Shown: one piece after another, positions 32,818-45,018 of the stretch
Position numbering within the stretch: position 1 is the stretch's first letter
Layout: each line of letters starts with the position of its first letter
NCBI GenBank assembly: GCA_019426215.1
Contig: CM033394.1
Coordinates: forward strand, 14,280,195 to 14,344,194
Length of the DNA stretch: 64,000 nt
From: Buddleja alternifolia
Taxonomy: Eukaryota; Streptophyta; Magnoliopsida; Lamiales; Scrophulariaceae
Direction: 5' to 3'
The notes under the pieces: generated by a model
Seen by the model: the letters and a program-made list of their open reading frames with translations, nothing else
Databases searched by the model: none
Told to the model about the DNA's origin: nothing
Translations under genes and position numbers: made by a program

Positions 32818-35364
32818 TGTTAGGAATGTGCCCACATATGCCAATGAGGAATTAGATTAAGTAGGGTACTTAGTTGTATTATACACCTAATAATAAATAT
32901 AGAAAGGCATTATCTTTTGTTCATGTAAGCCTTCATGGCATTTATGAATAATGAACAAATAACAAGTCCATGTGTATCAAGGTAAGTCTTCCACTCCTTA
33001 TGGAATGAGGAGAAGGGCACTGGAAGGACTTGGTAATTGAACACTTAAAAGGGTTCGCAAGTTAAAGAATCTTAATTGGGCATTAAGATTTAAATAAACT
33101 TATATGGCGCATGCTCTGACAAACAGTGCTAGTCGAACATTATGGGATAATGGGAGTTTGTGTCATAGATACATTAATGGAATTAATGTATTCGAACACG
33201 GCTCGCAGTAATCCGATCACATGGGTGTTTACTCAGTGACTGTCAATGATTGGATTACTGACTATGATAGTATGCATGAGCCTTTGACTTGAGGATTCAC
33301 TATCACGATGTGCTTGTGACGTTGGATCTGTTACTAGAGTAGTTAGGCCCGATTCACCCGTTGGTGGGGCCTACCTCAAAGTGCGATCCCAATGGGCAAG
33401 TAGCAGTTGTGAAGTGATTGCCAAGAAGGGATTCACTATCTTGAAAGTAAACGAGCAGATACCCTATGCGATCATAGGTAACTAAAATACAAAGGCTATG
33501 TTTGGTTATGTTTTGGAATGGTATTTTGGTGAGAATTATTGATGAGAAATTTATGGGGACACGTGCAATTTTGATGGGATTATGTTTGGTTATGTTTTGG
33601 GAGTTGGTTTTTGAGTGATTTTTTGGTGAGATAGTGTTTGGTTTTGTTTTCAAAGGGAACATAAATTACTATAGCTGTCAAATCATGTAATTTTTTGTCT
33701 GTCAATAATTAAAAGTTATAATATAATATAGAGATTGTAATAATTATTATAGAGATAAATATATATGTATATATGTAAGTAATAGTAGTGTGTGTATATA
33801 TATGGTATATTGTATATACACATGTATATACATATATATACATAGATTATATGTAAATTTTCATTTATATAGTATAAATATATTAGTATATACACACACA
33901 TATATATAATATATATATACCGTATATATATCTAATAAGGAGAAATCCGCTAGAAGAATTAGCAAAAACTGTAGAGATAGGAACACTCCCTTTGAATTAT
34001 CGAAGATAAAAAAAGGAAAAAGAGCACTCTATGTGTAGCTTGGGAAATGGGCATGCTATATTACTATATAGAGAGAAATCAGAAAAAAAATCTAGAACTG
34101 TAGAGAGAGAGAGAGAGGAGAGACATAGAGTGACTTAGAGAGAGAAGAGTGGCATTGAGATTAAGAGAGAGAGAGAGTCAGAAGTCAGGACTGAGGTGAC
34201 AGCGAGACAGAAGGAAGACTATAGAGGGTTAACGGCCAAGAAACGTTTTGGCCGATAATTTTCAAATTTTCCTGGTCAAAAATTGTAGCAACCAAACACA
34301 ATCTCTCCAGAAATTTTGGTCAAAATGCCCCCAAAACATATCCAAACATTACCAAAGTCTTTGGCCAAAGCAATAGAACTGACTTATGTGGGACACAGAG
34401 GGCAGTTGTGTCATTTCATGTTACTATGATTCATAGCATAGCATCGAGTTATGTGAGTTTGACATATTCCATGACTCTCACTCAATCGGGGTACATCAGT
34501 GAAGGGTTTATACTCATATGGAATTCATAATCAAGAGGTTCATAGTGACATAGTCATTTCGTACTTGGTTGGGCTATGATGTGGGGCCACGGGGCTGGCT
34601 AGGTGTTACCCACATCCTTTGGTATCCTCCCATTGCCAATCAAGACGAACCTAGAGAGTCACGCTACAGGGAATAAGCAGAAATCACTTTGTGTACTTAG
34701 AGGGGCATTTTGGTAATTTGTCATTAGATGGACAAATTAATTGAGTGGACGAATTAATTCAATTAGTTGTTTAATTGGATTAAATAATGGAACATTAAAT
34801 TAATTAATTTGAATATTTAATTTAAATATTTATTTAACTAGGTTAAATGAATTTGGTTAAATTAAAAATTAATTTAATCGCATACATATTTAATTAGATT
34901 AAATATGAAATGTAATTAAATTAAAGTGGACTAAGTTGACTGGGCCAACTTAGCCCACTTGGCCGTCCACATGGGCCTATGAGGCGTGTAACCTAGGTCC
35001 AAGTAGGAGGACTCTATTTAAATCCTCCAACACTTAGACTTAGGTTAAGAGATGATTAGTTTCCACCAAAATTACACAGTAGAGTAGAGAGAAACTATTC
35101 TTTCCATCTTCTTCTCTTCTAGCCGCCATTTGGAGATGGAGGAGGAAGATTTCTGGCGAATCCTGCGCGTGATTATCTAGAGGCAGGAGTCCTGGGGATT
35201 GCTGCTGTAGACGGTAGATCAAGAAACGAAACACGCTACAACGAGGTTATTCACGTTTTCATATTTCTTGTTTTTGTTTAAAATCAACGATAGCCCAAAT
35301 TGATCCATGGCTTCGGGAATCAAAATTTTATTCCGCTGTGTTTTTCTTGTATTGATTCCCAACA
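32818..35364 (+). mobile_element. Solo LTR, copia type, containing a TIR element
   Basis: TGTTAGGAATGTGCCC ... TTGATTCCCAACA with exact TSD AAGTT (32813-32817 and 35365-35369). No internal region remains, so it arose by LTR-LTR recombination. Minus the 860-bp nested element it is about 1.69 kb, close to its relative at 53015-54630 (1616 bp), with which it shares GTGCGA, CTTTGGCCAAAGCA and GCTAGGTGTTAC blocks in order. Confidence 0.9.
33494..34353. mobile_element. 860-bp TIR element (unclassified, PIF/Harbinger- or hAT-like ends)
   Basis: Left end GGCTATGTTTGGTTATG, right end CATATCCAAACATTACC, inverted with about three mismatches in 23 bp. The flanking AAA (33491-33493 and 34354-34356) may be a 3-bp TSD. 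The sister solo LTR at 53015 lacks it, reading straight through ...AAAAGTCTTTGGCC. No transposase is seen. The interior has TA- and GA-rich simple sequence (33720-33930, 34100-34180). Confidence 0.75.
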
Positions 35365-35522
35365 AAGTTATCTTTACTATAGCGCCTGACCTAGCGCTCA
35401 ACTTCTTAAGCGTTCAACTCTTTAAAGTGATACGAAATCTTTGAAGTCGAAAAAGACTTCAGGGTCTATTCAACTCCCCCCCCCCCCTTCTAGACCCTTT
35501 CGTATGCCACTTGGGAGCAACA

Positions 35523-37001
35523 AAATGAAATTGAGTTTTTAAAATTTGGGGGCCTTTATGATTAAGTGGACTTCTTTGTGGACTTTCAAAGAATACGAGT
35601 TTTATTTGAATTCCAAGTATAAGATAAAATTGGTATTTTATGGACTTTTGAAATTGAATAAATTAAATAATTTTTGAAATTGGGAATTTTCGGATTTAAT
35701 GGAAAAGTAGACTTTTTTATTGGTTTTTCAAATCGTGTAATTATTATTTATATTGAAAAATTAATATGATATTAATTGATTCCTAGAATAGAATAATATT
35801 AGAGTTTTGGAAATTGGATTAATTTTCGGATTAATGGAAAATTAAGTTTTTCAGTGAGATTTTCTGAAATTTATTTTTAGAAAATAATTAATTGGTCCAC
35901 TAATTAAATTAGATTATCCTTAATTAAAGTCGGTAAATTTATGTTTATGAAAGCATGATACGAGCATGTATTATGTGATTATGTGGTGATCCGGGTCGAG
36001 CCATAGACTAGTCGTTTTAATTTGAGGCATGTGTGCCATGTTTTTATTTTATGTACATGAGAGGATGAGGTTTCTTTCTCTATTGTATTGTTGTAATTTG
36101 GAGACGAAGATGATGACATCTTGAAGACGATGATAGAGACGTTCAAGCTGAGGAGCTGTGAAGACCTTAGTGTAGGGTCCGGGTCCTTAGATTAGATTGG
36201 TTGACACCTTGATGGCTCAGGGTGTTTTTAGGATTGACTTGACTAGGATCACATTTACCGCTTTATGTATAGCATGCTTGTTGTTATTTATCGTTAGTAT
36301 CTTGTATATGGTATGCTTTGTTGCATGATCACCTAAGAAAAATAAATAACTGAAAATGGTGAGACCTTGTATGTGAAAAACCCCATATCCATATTAAGTC
36401 CCTAAATGGATAAATCGGGGGTCCGGAAGCTCCTTGATTAGGTCCAGTACTTTCCATCATTAGATGTGAGAGGGAATAGCGCGGCTTGTCATCATTGCTC
36501 ACGAGTCGTGGAATGGTGCCAAGTTAAGTGTACTAATCTCACAACTAGGCCTTCTACTATGACAGACGGTCATACTAGAAGTGCACACGGGTCTCAGTTT
36601 CGCTAAGGAGTCGTCCATGAGTCGTGGGACCACCTGGCTACTATTATTGCGTGAGAATTTGATGGGTCGGACTTAAACACAGACTAGTGTACGGTTGCAT
36701 CGTGTTCTCAGGACGTACATGAAATGTGAGGCAAACATCTCGAGAACCACCTAGATGTGGATGCGGCCGTCGTGCCTGTTCAATGTTACCACCCATTGTC
36801 TCACGAGTCGTGGAATGAGGTCGGGACATTTGACGTTTGAACCCACTGGAAATTGTTGTATTTCCCGTCTTTCTGTCAGTGGGGTGAAGGAAATCAAAAA
36901 GCAATGGGAGCACAAGTGAAGTTAAAATTTCCATAATTTCATGTGGATGTAATCTATGATTGAATGCTAATGTTTTTCCTTTTTCGCAAAGTGACAGTCA
37001 A
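35523..37001. other. Uncharacterised flank of SIRE-B
   Basis: 1.5 kb with no coding sequence I can support. The first part is AT-rich. The second (36000-36950) is more balanced in composition and repeats an ACGAGTCGTGGAAT-like motif near 36507, 36618 and 36803. It may be an old LTR or 5' leader of the copia relic that follows, but I see no LTR ends. Confidence 0.4.
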
Positions 37002-37189
37002 ATGGCTAAAACTCCACTCTTGGTAATCCTTGAAACTAATAAGCTAAATGGCCAGAACTTCCCTGACTGGTATCGCAAAGTACATGACATTTCAAAAGTT
37101 TATAAAATTGACATTTATTCCGAAAATGTTACAATAATTAATTTTATGCAATCGAAACATATGAATCTGAGTCCAAGCCAATTCATTTG
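37002..37189 (+). pseudogene. Fragment of a copia gag N-terminus
   Basis: Starting at ATG 37002 the frame reads MAKTPLLVILETNKLNGQNF then PDWYRKVHDI. This matches the conserved start of copia gag proteins, where 'L...NKL.G.NF.DW.R' is typical. Similarity fades after about 35 residues and the frame stops at 37187-37189. No other gag or pol domain follows, so this is a heavily deleted relic of an element distinct from SIRE-A and SIRE-B. Confidence 0.6.
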
Positions 37190-37384
37190 AATTTAAACAT
37201 GAAAGTAAATAAAATTTTAGATTGTGGTTTATCTTAAGTAACGAAAAAATAGATCACATTTATAACCGATTAGATCACATGCATAATTAACTATTATGAA
37301 TGATCACGTATTCTGCTGCATTTGAAATTTCAATTTGGATGTTTGATGTTTCTAGCATTTGTTTACTAATAAGCACACATTTTT

Positions 37385-37620
37385 TTTTATAAAAATAAAT
37401 TAATTAGTTATTCTTACTTTATCAAAAAGATATGATGGATTTTGATAAAAATTGATAATTATATTTATTTAAGTTTTATTAATATATTTATTTAAGTTTA
37501 ATATATATATTTATTCAATTTTGTTTATGCGGCAAAATTGAATTTAATTAGGCCATCCACATATGCGTTTATTCGGATGGCCTCAAAAGTTGAATTTTAT
37601 TATAAATAGATTTAGCTTCC
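37385..37620 (+). repeat. Direct repeat copy 1 (relic LTR-like)
   Basis: Diverged direct copy of 38940-39180. Both share TTTATTCAATTTTG, GGCAAAATTGA and a palindromic GGCCATCC ... GGATGGCC. Confidence 0.55.
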
Positions 37621-38939
37621 AAAACCTGGTAAAACTTCTAACATGGCAAAATAAAATATCATGAAAAAGAAAATCGAAAAAGGCAAGGTGACAAAGTTTC
37701 ACATGGGAAGAATGTGTATGAGTTAATTTATTTAAAGAAAAGAAAGAAAGAGTTGATAATTTTGCAGAAGTGCCACTTCTTATGAAAATACTAATTACAC
37801 TAAAAATATTATTTTAAAAACCAAACTGTGGAAAATTATTTATTCAGTTACATAATCCGAACTATAAATCTGAAAATAACGGGAGAAATATCCAAGGATT
37901 TAATGATTTCAAATAAAAGAAACCAACTAATGAGATTTTTTCTTGAAAATTAAATAATAGTATTTGGCCAAATTACAGTCAATCTCTATCAAATATCCAT
38001 GAATATAAAAGAAATTTGTAAATATATATAATAGTCATCTAATAAGATAATTCCATATATGGAAATAGATAATACAACCATAAAATAATAATGAAAAAAT
38101 GCACAAAATAATAACAAAAAAATGCATAAAATAATAATGAAAAGGAAAATCTTGAAGATGAAATCATCTCAATGAATTAGATGTAATAATTGATAAATAT
38201 AGGAGAAAGTTGAGAAAAAACATAAAAAAAATTAAAAGCAATACTAAAGAGCATGGAGGGATGGTCACATCGACATGAAAAAAAAAATTAAAAAAATAAA
38301 ATAACAACAACAACAACAACAATGAGGAGATAATAAAACTATAAAATAACAAAGAAAAAACATCAAATTTTTAAAAATAAACTAACAATCTAAATAAAAA
38401 TAAAATAAAATATGTAAAATGGAATAATAAGTCAGTAAATGTGCTAAGATTGAAAAAAATTAAAAATAAGAGCAAGATTAAATTATAAGTTTCTTTTTAT
38501 GAATTGATTAAATTATAAGTTAAAAACCATTCAATCGCTTCCACCGAATTAAATTGTAGAAGGAAATTGATAATTAAATATGCAAAAATATAGAACTGAA
38601 TAGATAGGAAATGAGTACAACCTTAAAGAGGCCGGGAAAAGAAAATGCTTTGAGCTTTTACTTGGAGCCACAACGTGAACACAGAATTGGAAATTGAAAA
38701 ATGAGAGGAGGCAACTCGAATGTTAAATGTTCTTTTTGTCATTTGCATACTAACTCGAATGATGCATTTAAAAAGGTAACTGATTTTTAAACTTATATAA
38801 GAAATATTTTGTAACTCCAAATTTTAAAAACAAAAAATTGTGGCTACAATCAAGGCAATCGGTTGAACCATTTAAGAATATATATACTTGATTTCCTCTA
38901 AATAATTGTCAAGCAACCAACAACCCGATTTTTCTAATT
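37621..38939. other. AT-rich region, nothing identified
   Basis: Low-complexity A-rich DNA, including (CAA)n near 38305-38323. No ORF or element ends seen. Confidence 0.5.
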
Positions 38940-39163
38940 TATAATATATAAATATGTTAATTTGAAATTTTGATTAAATAAAGAAATTTATTAGTTATTA
39001 ACCTTATCCGAAAAGATATGAAGTTGTTAAGATTAATAATTTTATTGATTTAAATTTAATATGTATTTAGAAAGATTTATTCAATTTTGCTTATGTGGCA
39101 AAATTGAGTTCACTTAGGCCATCCACGTGTGCGCTTACTTGGATGGCCTCAAAGGTTGTATTT

Positions 39164-39201
<38 letters not shown>

Positions 39202-39766
39202 GCCTATTTGGGCATGTATCCATGTGTATGTGAATTTCCATATCTTTGTGGACTCTCACCCTATATATATGTATTGATATTTTATTCAATAGTTAATTAA
39301 GTTAACTTTCATCATTCATTCTACACAATTTTGATTGTGAGAAATTCTTTCCATCTTTTTCTCTTCCACCTCTTTCACAAATATTCTTCCAACTCATGTG
39401 TTGAGTACGAAGAACACAAAATATATTCCTACCCATTTTCCATAAGCCAAGATTCGATATTCTCCTTGCTGGCACTGGTGCAAATAATCGAGGGTACGAG
39501 CTAAAGTGTGGATAAACTTAGAGGCGCAACACTTGGGGCGCTAGGGCAAATCCATCCGGAGAGGTATAGCAGAGAGTTTCTTAAAAAGACGTTGCTGCTT
39601 TTTGGTCTTCATGAGGTAAACACGAGTAAACTAATCTTTAGGATAGTTTTTGAATCCGATAGTACCATGTCCACTTAGCCCTAATTTATGGAATTCCGCT
39701 TTATTTTTAATTTTACATGTCTTCCACTGCGCTCGGCGTCCCCGGGGGTTGTACGTGATCCCAACA
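38940..39766 (+). repeat. LTR-like relic ending GATCCCAACA
   Basis: Begins with direct repeat copy 2 (38940-39180), continues through a (TA)n tract (39165-39198), and ends CGGCGTCCCCGGGGG...GATCCCAACA at 39766, a copia-type LTR end. The 5' boundary and TSD are not clear. It may be the 3' LTR of the relic whose gag start lies at 37002. Confidence 0.45.
39165..39198. repeat. (TA)n microsatellite
   Basis: Uninterrupted TA dinucleotides, about 17 units. Confidence 0.9.
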
Positions 39767-40193
39767 TAAACACGATCGAATCTATGAAAGCATTGGTTTA
39801 TACACTCCTAAAGTATCGACTCTGGGGATAATTGTTTTCGCTATCTTTTTTTGAGAACCGCCTAAAGCTCCAACTAAAAATTAAAGTTTCAACTAAGAAG
39901 CATATGATTTGTCATTATCTCAATTGAAGTGATGAGCTTCCCAATGTGGCTCAAATGTGATTTTTGTAATTGTAAAAGAGTTATTAGTTATGTGATTAAT
40001 AATGCAATCTTGTTTTCTTCAAATTCTTGTTTAGATTTTCTTATGTTTATGGAGTTCAAGTGGAAAATGGATTAATATATTTAATAAATCATATATTATA
40101 TTTAGCATTTAAATAAGATTCTAATGTTGCTAATTATGAAAAACATATCTTTTTTGTAAGAAAAGGATGTTGTGGAATATAGTAAATTACTTA
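39767..40193. other. Spacer, nothing identified
   Basis: AT-rich; no ORF or repeat end seen apart from the TTA target at 40191-40193. Confidence 0.5.
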
Positions 40194-42164
40194 GGCTATG
40201 TATGGTTGTGAATTCTGAAAATATTTTCATTTTTAGATCACCAAAAAATGAAAATACACAGTCCAAGCCAAATTCAACTGCAAATGGTCAAATTTTAAAT
40301 ACACTACTCATTCCCCTATATAACAACCAAGCATTTCAATCTTTTCACAATATTTTGTCATTAATTACATTATCCCACTATCCAACTAATTATCTTTCTT
40401 ACTTGTTCATATTTTATATAATAAAAATTCTTATTCAATTTTTCAAATATTCCAATTATTATTATTAAATAATATTTAATAATATATAATTTGAAAAAAA
40501 AATGGTGTGATTTAATACTTAATATTTCATATATATTTAATAATATGTGTACTTAAATTGAGACTTAATTGGCCATGCTTTTACCAAAAGTATATACAAT
40601 ACAGTGTGATTTATAATTTCATTTTAATAATTTCGTTTGTTGTTTATTGAATTTTAAATTATACTTTTTTAACTTCTCAATATTCAAATAAATACCGACT
40701 GAATCTCGATTATTTCATTTTCGTACTAACGTGGTATTTAATAGGGTTGCCCAAGAGCCGAGCTCGAGCCGAGTCTCACCAAATTTCTTGGCTCGAGCTC
40801 AAGCAAAGATTTTTTGTAACATCATAGTATCTCATTATAAGAAGATGGAAATAAATTTGCCTCAATCAAATTGGAAATAAAATATTATATGTAAATGGAA
40901 AAAGAAATATAGAACTACTTATGCTACAATCATATTTACACATTTCATAAAATAGTACATATATGGACCACATCCTATTTTTATATTTGTCCAATGCGAA
41001 CCGTATAATTACACTAACTATTATAAATATAGACAAGCAAGATTCAATTTTCTTGAACTTTTAAAGTATAAAATTGAAAAGAAAACACGAAATGGAAAAA
41101 AGATAAAAATCTAAAGCTAAAAAGAAATGAAAAGGTGACTAAAAAAAAAAAAACTAAAAATGAACGGCCCCCACCCCCACCCCAACCCATGAACGCCCCC
41201 CACTGTCTGGCTGCCTCTTTTTTTTTGTCTTTTCATTCTATTTGTATAATATATATTAGAGCTATTAACGCTAATCATACCCCATGTTAAGTAAAAGTGT
41301 CACTTTAGTCCCTCTTGTGAAAAAATTGTCACTTTCATCCCTCATGTCCATAATTTGTACCCAGATGTTCCTTTTTTTTGAAACTCCGACCAGATTTTCC
41401 AGCTTTCCACGCGAAAATAGGGCTATCCACGCATATATCATGCACGTCTTCACGAGAAAATTCATAACTCATTGTAGAAAGCTCAGATTCATGAACCGTT
41501 TTCTTCCCATGAAGCTAGACACATAGGTCTATCCACGCATATATCGCACAAAATCAGGAGACGTCTAGAACAAAAGAGTTTTGTATTAAAAAATTAGCTA
41601 AAAATCTGTCGGAAATGATGCTTAGCAAATTTTTTAATATAAAACTGCATTGTTCTAGACGTCGCCTGATTATGTGCGATATATGCGTGGATAGACCTAC
41701 GTGTCTAGTTTTATTTGAAGGAAACGGTTCTCGAATCCGAGCTTCCTACAATGAGTTAGGAATTTTCTCGTGAAGACGCACACAGTTGTCTGCACAGCCG
41801 ACAGATTTTTAGCTAATTTTTTAATATAAAACTGCTTTGTTATAGACGTTTTTTGATTATGTGCGATATATGCGTGGATAGCCCTATGTGTCTAGTTTCA
41901 TGGGAAGAAAACGGTTTATGAATCCGAGCTTTCTACAATGAGTTATGAATTTTCTCGTGAAGACGCGCATGATATATGCGTGGATAGCCCTATTTTCGCG
42001 TGGGAAACCAGAAAATCTGGTCGGAATGTCGAAAAAAGGACCATCTGGGTACAAATTATGGACATGAGGGATGAAAGTGATAATTTTTTCACAAGAGGGA
42101 CTAAAGTGACACTTTTGCGTGACATGGGGGATGATTAGCGTTAATAGCTCTATATATTATATTA

Positions 42165-42196
<32 letters not shown>

Positions 42197-42491
42197 CACA
42201 CATATATACATATTCTTTTATTACCAACTCATAACATTATTAAAAAAAATATTATTTTAATATCTTTTCCCCCATCATCATCACATTCACATTCATAACC
42301 AACTCAATCATTTCATATATCAAATCCTAATAAAAATCAACTTTATATCACATCTACACTACTTTCAATCAAATTCTAAAAATACATCTAAACAAACTAA
42401 TTAAGTCAACATTTTCACACGAATTTCTGTAATACACATTCCCCAAAAAAAACTCAGAATTCAATTCCGAAAACACAACCCATACGGAGCC
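40194..42491. mobile_element. PIF/Harbinger-like non-autonomous transposon (2298 bp)
   Basis: Ends GGCTATGTATGGTTGTG and CACAACCCATACGGAGCC are imperfect inverted repeats. The TSD is TTA (40191-40193 and 42492-42494), the signature of the PIF/Harbinger superfamily. Inverted similarity extends inward (GAATTCTGAAAA and CTCAGAATTCAATTCCGAAAA). There is no transposase. A Mutator-like element at 41259-42150 is nested inside; without it the element is about 1.4 kb. Confidence 0.8.
41259..42150. mobile_element. Mutator-like (MULE) non-autonomous element, long TIRs
   Basis: GAGCTATTAACGCTAATCAT at the left end faces its inverse at the right end. The 9-bp TSD TATATATTA is exact (41250-41258 and 42151-42159). 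The arms are about 350 bp (41259-41608 and 41800-42150), and a further partial copy of the right arm lies at about 41609-41800. Almost the whole element is therefore palindromic. A 9-bp TSD with long TIRs fits Mutator. The short frames inside are mirror images across the palindrome and not genes. Confidence 0.88.
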
Positions 42492-42494
42492 TTA

Positions 42495-44211
42495 GTAACA
42501 TGTAAATTATAGTATATTAGTCAATCCACATGTTGCGTATCATTTAGTCTTGTTACTTATGTGAATCTTCAAGAACTAGGTGATATAATAAGAAAAGATA
42601 ATTGGGCATCAACCCATCTCGATATAAAGTTAGCACTTCTGTATTTTTATAGATTTAACTAATCAATCAACCTTTTCTTATGATAATGTTAGGTGGTATA
42701 AAAAGACGAATTTATTGACTAAAATAAATAAAATATTAATTCCATGATCTTGTGTTGTCACTTCAAATTAAAAAAAAAAGATAAATAAGTAAATTCTAAA
42801 CAAAGTTCTTATATACATACCCGCAAGAGGTTATATGGGGTAGTGAAAAAAATCTCCTCATATATTTGCTCTTTTTCAATCATGTGTTTGTTGTGAACTC
42901 TTATAATATTCAGAATATCTTTTTGTATTTATGTTTTTATGTTCTTTTATCTTTCCAATTAAGTGATTTAATTGAAACTTAAAGTCAATTAACCGAAAAT
43001 AGGAAGAATAAAAATAAAACATAAATAATGGGAAATGTAACTAACAACCTAGTCTTTTTTCCTCAAATTTAAATTTTAAATTTTCTTATATTAAAGAATT
43101 CATGTAATATGCATTGAAAGTTGTATAAATTATATAACGTATTTAAAGTTGATTTTAAAATCTTATGTTGTGGTTCTACAAAATGCCAGTGGAATACATA
43201 AAATCAATTACTACTATGTGAATTTATATATATATATATAGATATATATATATATATTATTTTGACAATAATTTTAAATAATATCAAATTAAAAATATTA
43301 TATAAAAAGTTACTTATGACTTATGAGTAAATACAATAAACAACATGACTCATTTATAATAGTAGTGCATATAATGAACAACATTAATGTATTTAAGAGG
43401 CTAGGTTAAATCTATAATAAATACAGTCAATTTATTTACTTAGTTAATCATGTTTTTGTTTCCTAACATAATATTCATACAGAATGAATTTAATCTCCAC
43501 AAAAAATTCAGAAATAAATCATCTTCTATCATCTTACTTTTAAAATAACTATAGATTAAATAGTGTAAAATTATGAAAAAAGAAAGCAACTCAAATATAT
43601 GAATATTCATAAATGTCAGATCTATACATTAAAGAAAAAGTTGTGACTCATGTGCACAATATCCATACGACACTTCTCAATCCCCTATATCTATTCCTTC
43701 ATATGATAGGCAACTTAGTCATTCATAAATGCTCAAGAGCCACTTAAATATAAAATAAGCACAAAAAACTAAGGATGTAATATAAATTTTCAAAATTTTG
43801 AGCTTGGTATTATATTGTTCATGAATCAAACACAAATCAACTTCCAATAAGTTGAATAAAATTCAAAATTAAATGAGATGATATTAACAAAATAAGTTGA
43901 CTCTACAATAAATATTGCAAAATCTCTTAGAGCCCACTATATACTAACATATTATGATTATTGTTGCTCATTTTTAATTCCCAGAAACCTCCTGAGAACC
44001 ACATCACTAGTTGCTATTAGATAATGCCCTAAACATCTTTTGAATTTCTTTGGTAATCAACTAAACACATATGTGCATCTTATGTAATATTTACACCAAA
44101 TGGAAAAATCAAAGTTTTGAGTAGAATTTCCTACCATATATAGAAAAATTTAATATAAAGTTATGGAAGCTTAATTTTATCATCTTTAGCAATGGACCTT
44201 TGCAATAAGCA
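42495..44211. other. AT-rich region with one copy of a long direct repeat
   Basis: No ORF. The stretch 43150-43570 recurs diverged at 44570-44975 (shared TGGAATACATAAAAT, GAGTAAATACAAT and AACATGACTCATTTAT). The part just upstream of 44212 would be the 3' flank of the gene fragment at 44212-44568. Confidence 0.5.
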
Positions 44212-44568
44212 TTAATAGCTTTCTTCTTTTGTGGTGTCACTTTTTGTAGTAGGAGTAACATTTTCACTTACAGGCCAAAGCCAACTATTTGTAGAAGAAA
44301 CACTCATTGAAGTTGGAGTTGAAAAGAATTCATGCTTCTTAATTTTCAGTTTTTAATTCCTCGAAAATAAATAATTATGCTGGAATACAAAATCTATCCT
44401 CTTCTTCCTCACGAAACTTAAAACTGGTTTAACCAATCTCATGTACCGCTTGACAACACATCCTTCGGCAAATTTGAATTTCCTTCTCCAACTTTTTTCA
44501 AGATCATCATCCCTTATTTTTCTTTCTGGCAATTCAAACAGGATATTCTTTTTGGGACAAAGGATAAT
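44212..44568 (-). pseudogene. C-terminal fragment of an unidentified protein-coding gene
   Basis: I do not recognise the protein. A minus-strand frame is open from 44568 to a TAA at 44212 except for one TAA (44353-44355), giving about 118 residues of normal, non-repetitive composition. It includes ELPERKIRDDDLEKSWRRKF, then AEGCVVKRYMRLVKPVLSF, and a C-terminus with STNSWLWPVSENVTP and DTTKEESY. It is the only coding-like sequence in 42.5-48 kb and does not look like a retroelement protein. The upstream border (CCCAAAAAG before AATATC) could be an intron acceptor. It may be a remnant of a host gene or a fragment carried by a transposon. Moderately sure it was once coding, unsure of identity. 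Confidence 0.5.
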
Positions 44569-45018
44569 TTATTTAAATTCAAGTTAAAAATCTTACGTTT
44601 CTCATTAGACCCAAAAAATTATTTGGTGTAAAGAAAAAGTTGGTGGAATACATAAAATTATATGTATATATATATATATTAATCATTTTCACAAAAATAT
44701 TAAATAATATCCAATTAAAAGTATGAGATCTAAAATTAGTTATGAGTAAATACAATGAACAACATGACTCATTTATTATAATATTAAATACAATGAACAG
44801 CATCAATGTTTTCTAAGGCTAAATTAGATTAAATTCAATTAATTTATTTAATCAATTAATCTTATTTTTTTTCCTAGCATAATATTCACATAGGGATATT
44901 TTAGTCACTACAAAAAAGTTAAAAAATGTAAATCATCCCCTAACTTTAACACTTTTATAGATTATTAATAATTAACAATTATTATTATATATATATTATA
45001 TATAGATTTATAGATTTA
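44569..45018. repeat. Direct repeat copy 2 and AT-rich spacer
   Basis: 44570-44975 matches 43150-43570. Spacing of about 1.4 kb with the gene fragment between suggests an old segmental duplication or remnants of flanking repeats. Confidence 0.5.

Larger units (their letters stand above)
9450..35522 (+). mobile_element. SIRE-B: Sirevirus-like copia retrotransposon with nested insertions
   Basis: Plus-strand sister of SIRE-A. Parts: truncated 5' LTR in two pieces (9450-9975 and 17813-18717), PBS 18720-18731, gag 18831-22782 (interrupted by CACTA), pol 22796-26038, third ORF 26905-31203, PPT 31438-31450, and 3' LTR 31452-35522 (interrupted by a solo LTR). Subtracting insertions, the element is about 15.7 kb with an LTR of about 1.52 kb. 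The first ~99 bp of the 5' LTR should lie left of the window beyond SIRE-A. The base pairs after the 3' LTR are AAATG (35523-35527), the predicted TSD. Confidence 0.88.
31452..35522 (+). repeat. SIRE-B 3' LTR, interrupted
   Basis: It starts TGTTAGGAAATTTC and ends GGGAGCAACA. Without the 2552 bp of inserted solo LTR and its TSD it is about 1519 bp. It aligns with the 5' LTR pieces and with SIRE-A's LTR. Confidence 0.92.

Noticed and set aside
41271..42138. Short frames on both strands in 41.2-42.1 kb with similar translations
   Set aside because: Mirror images across the MULE's inverted arms.
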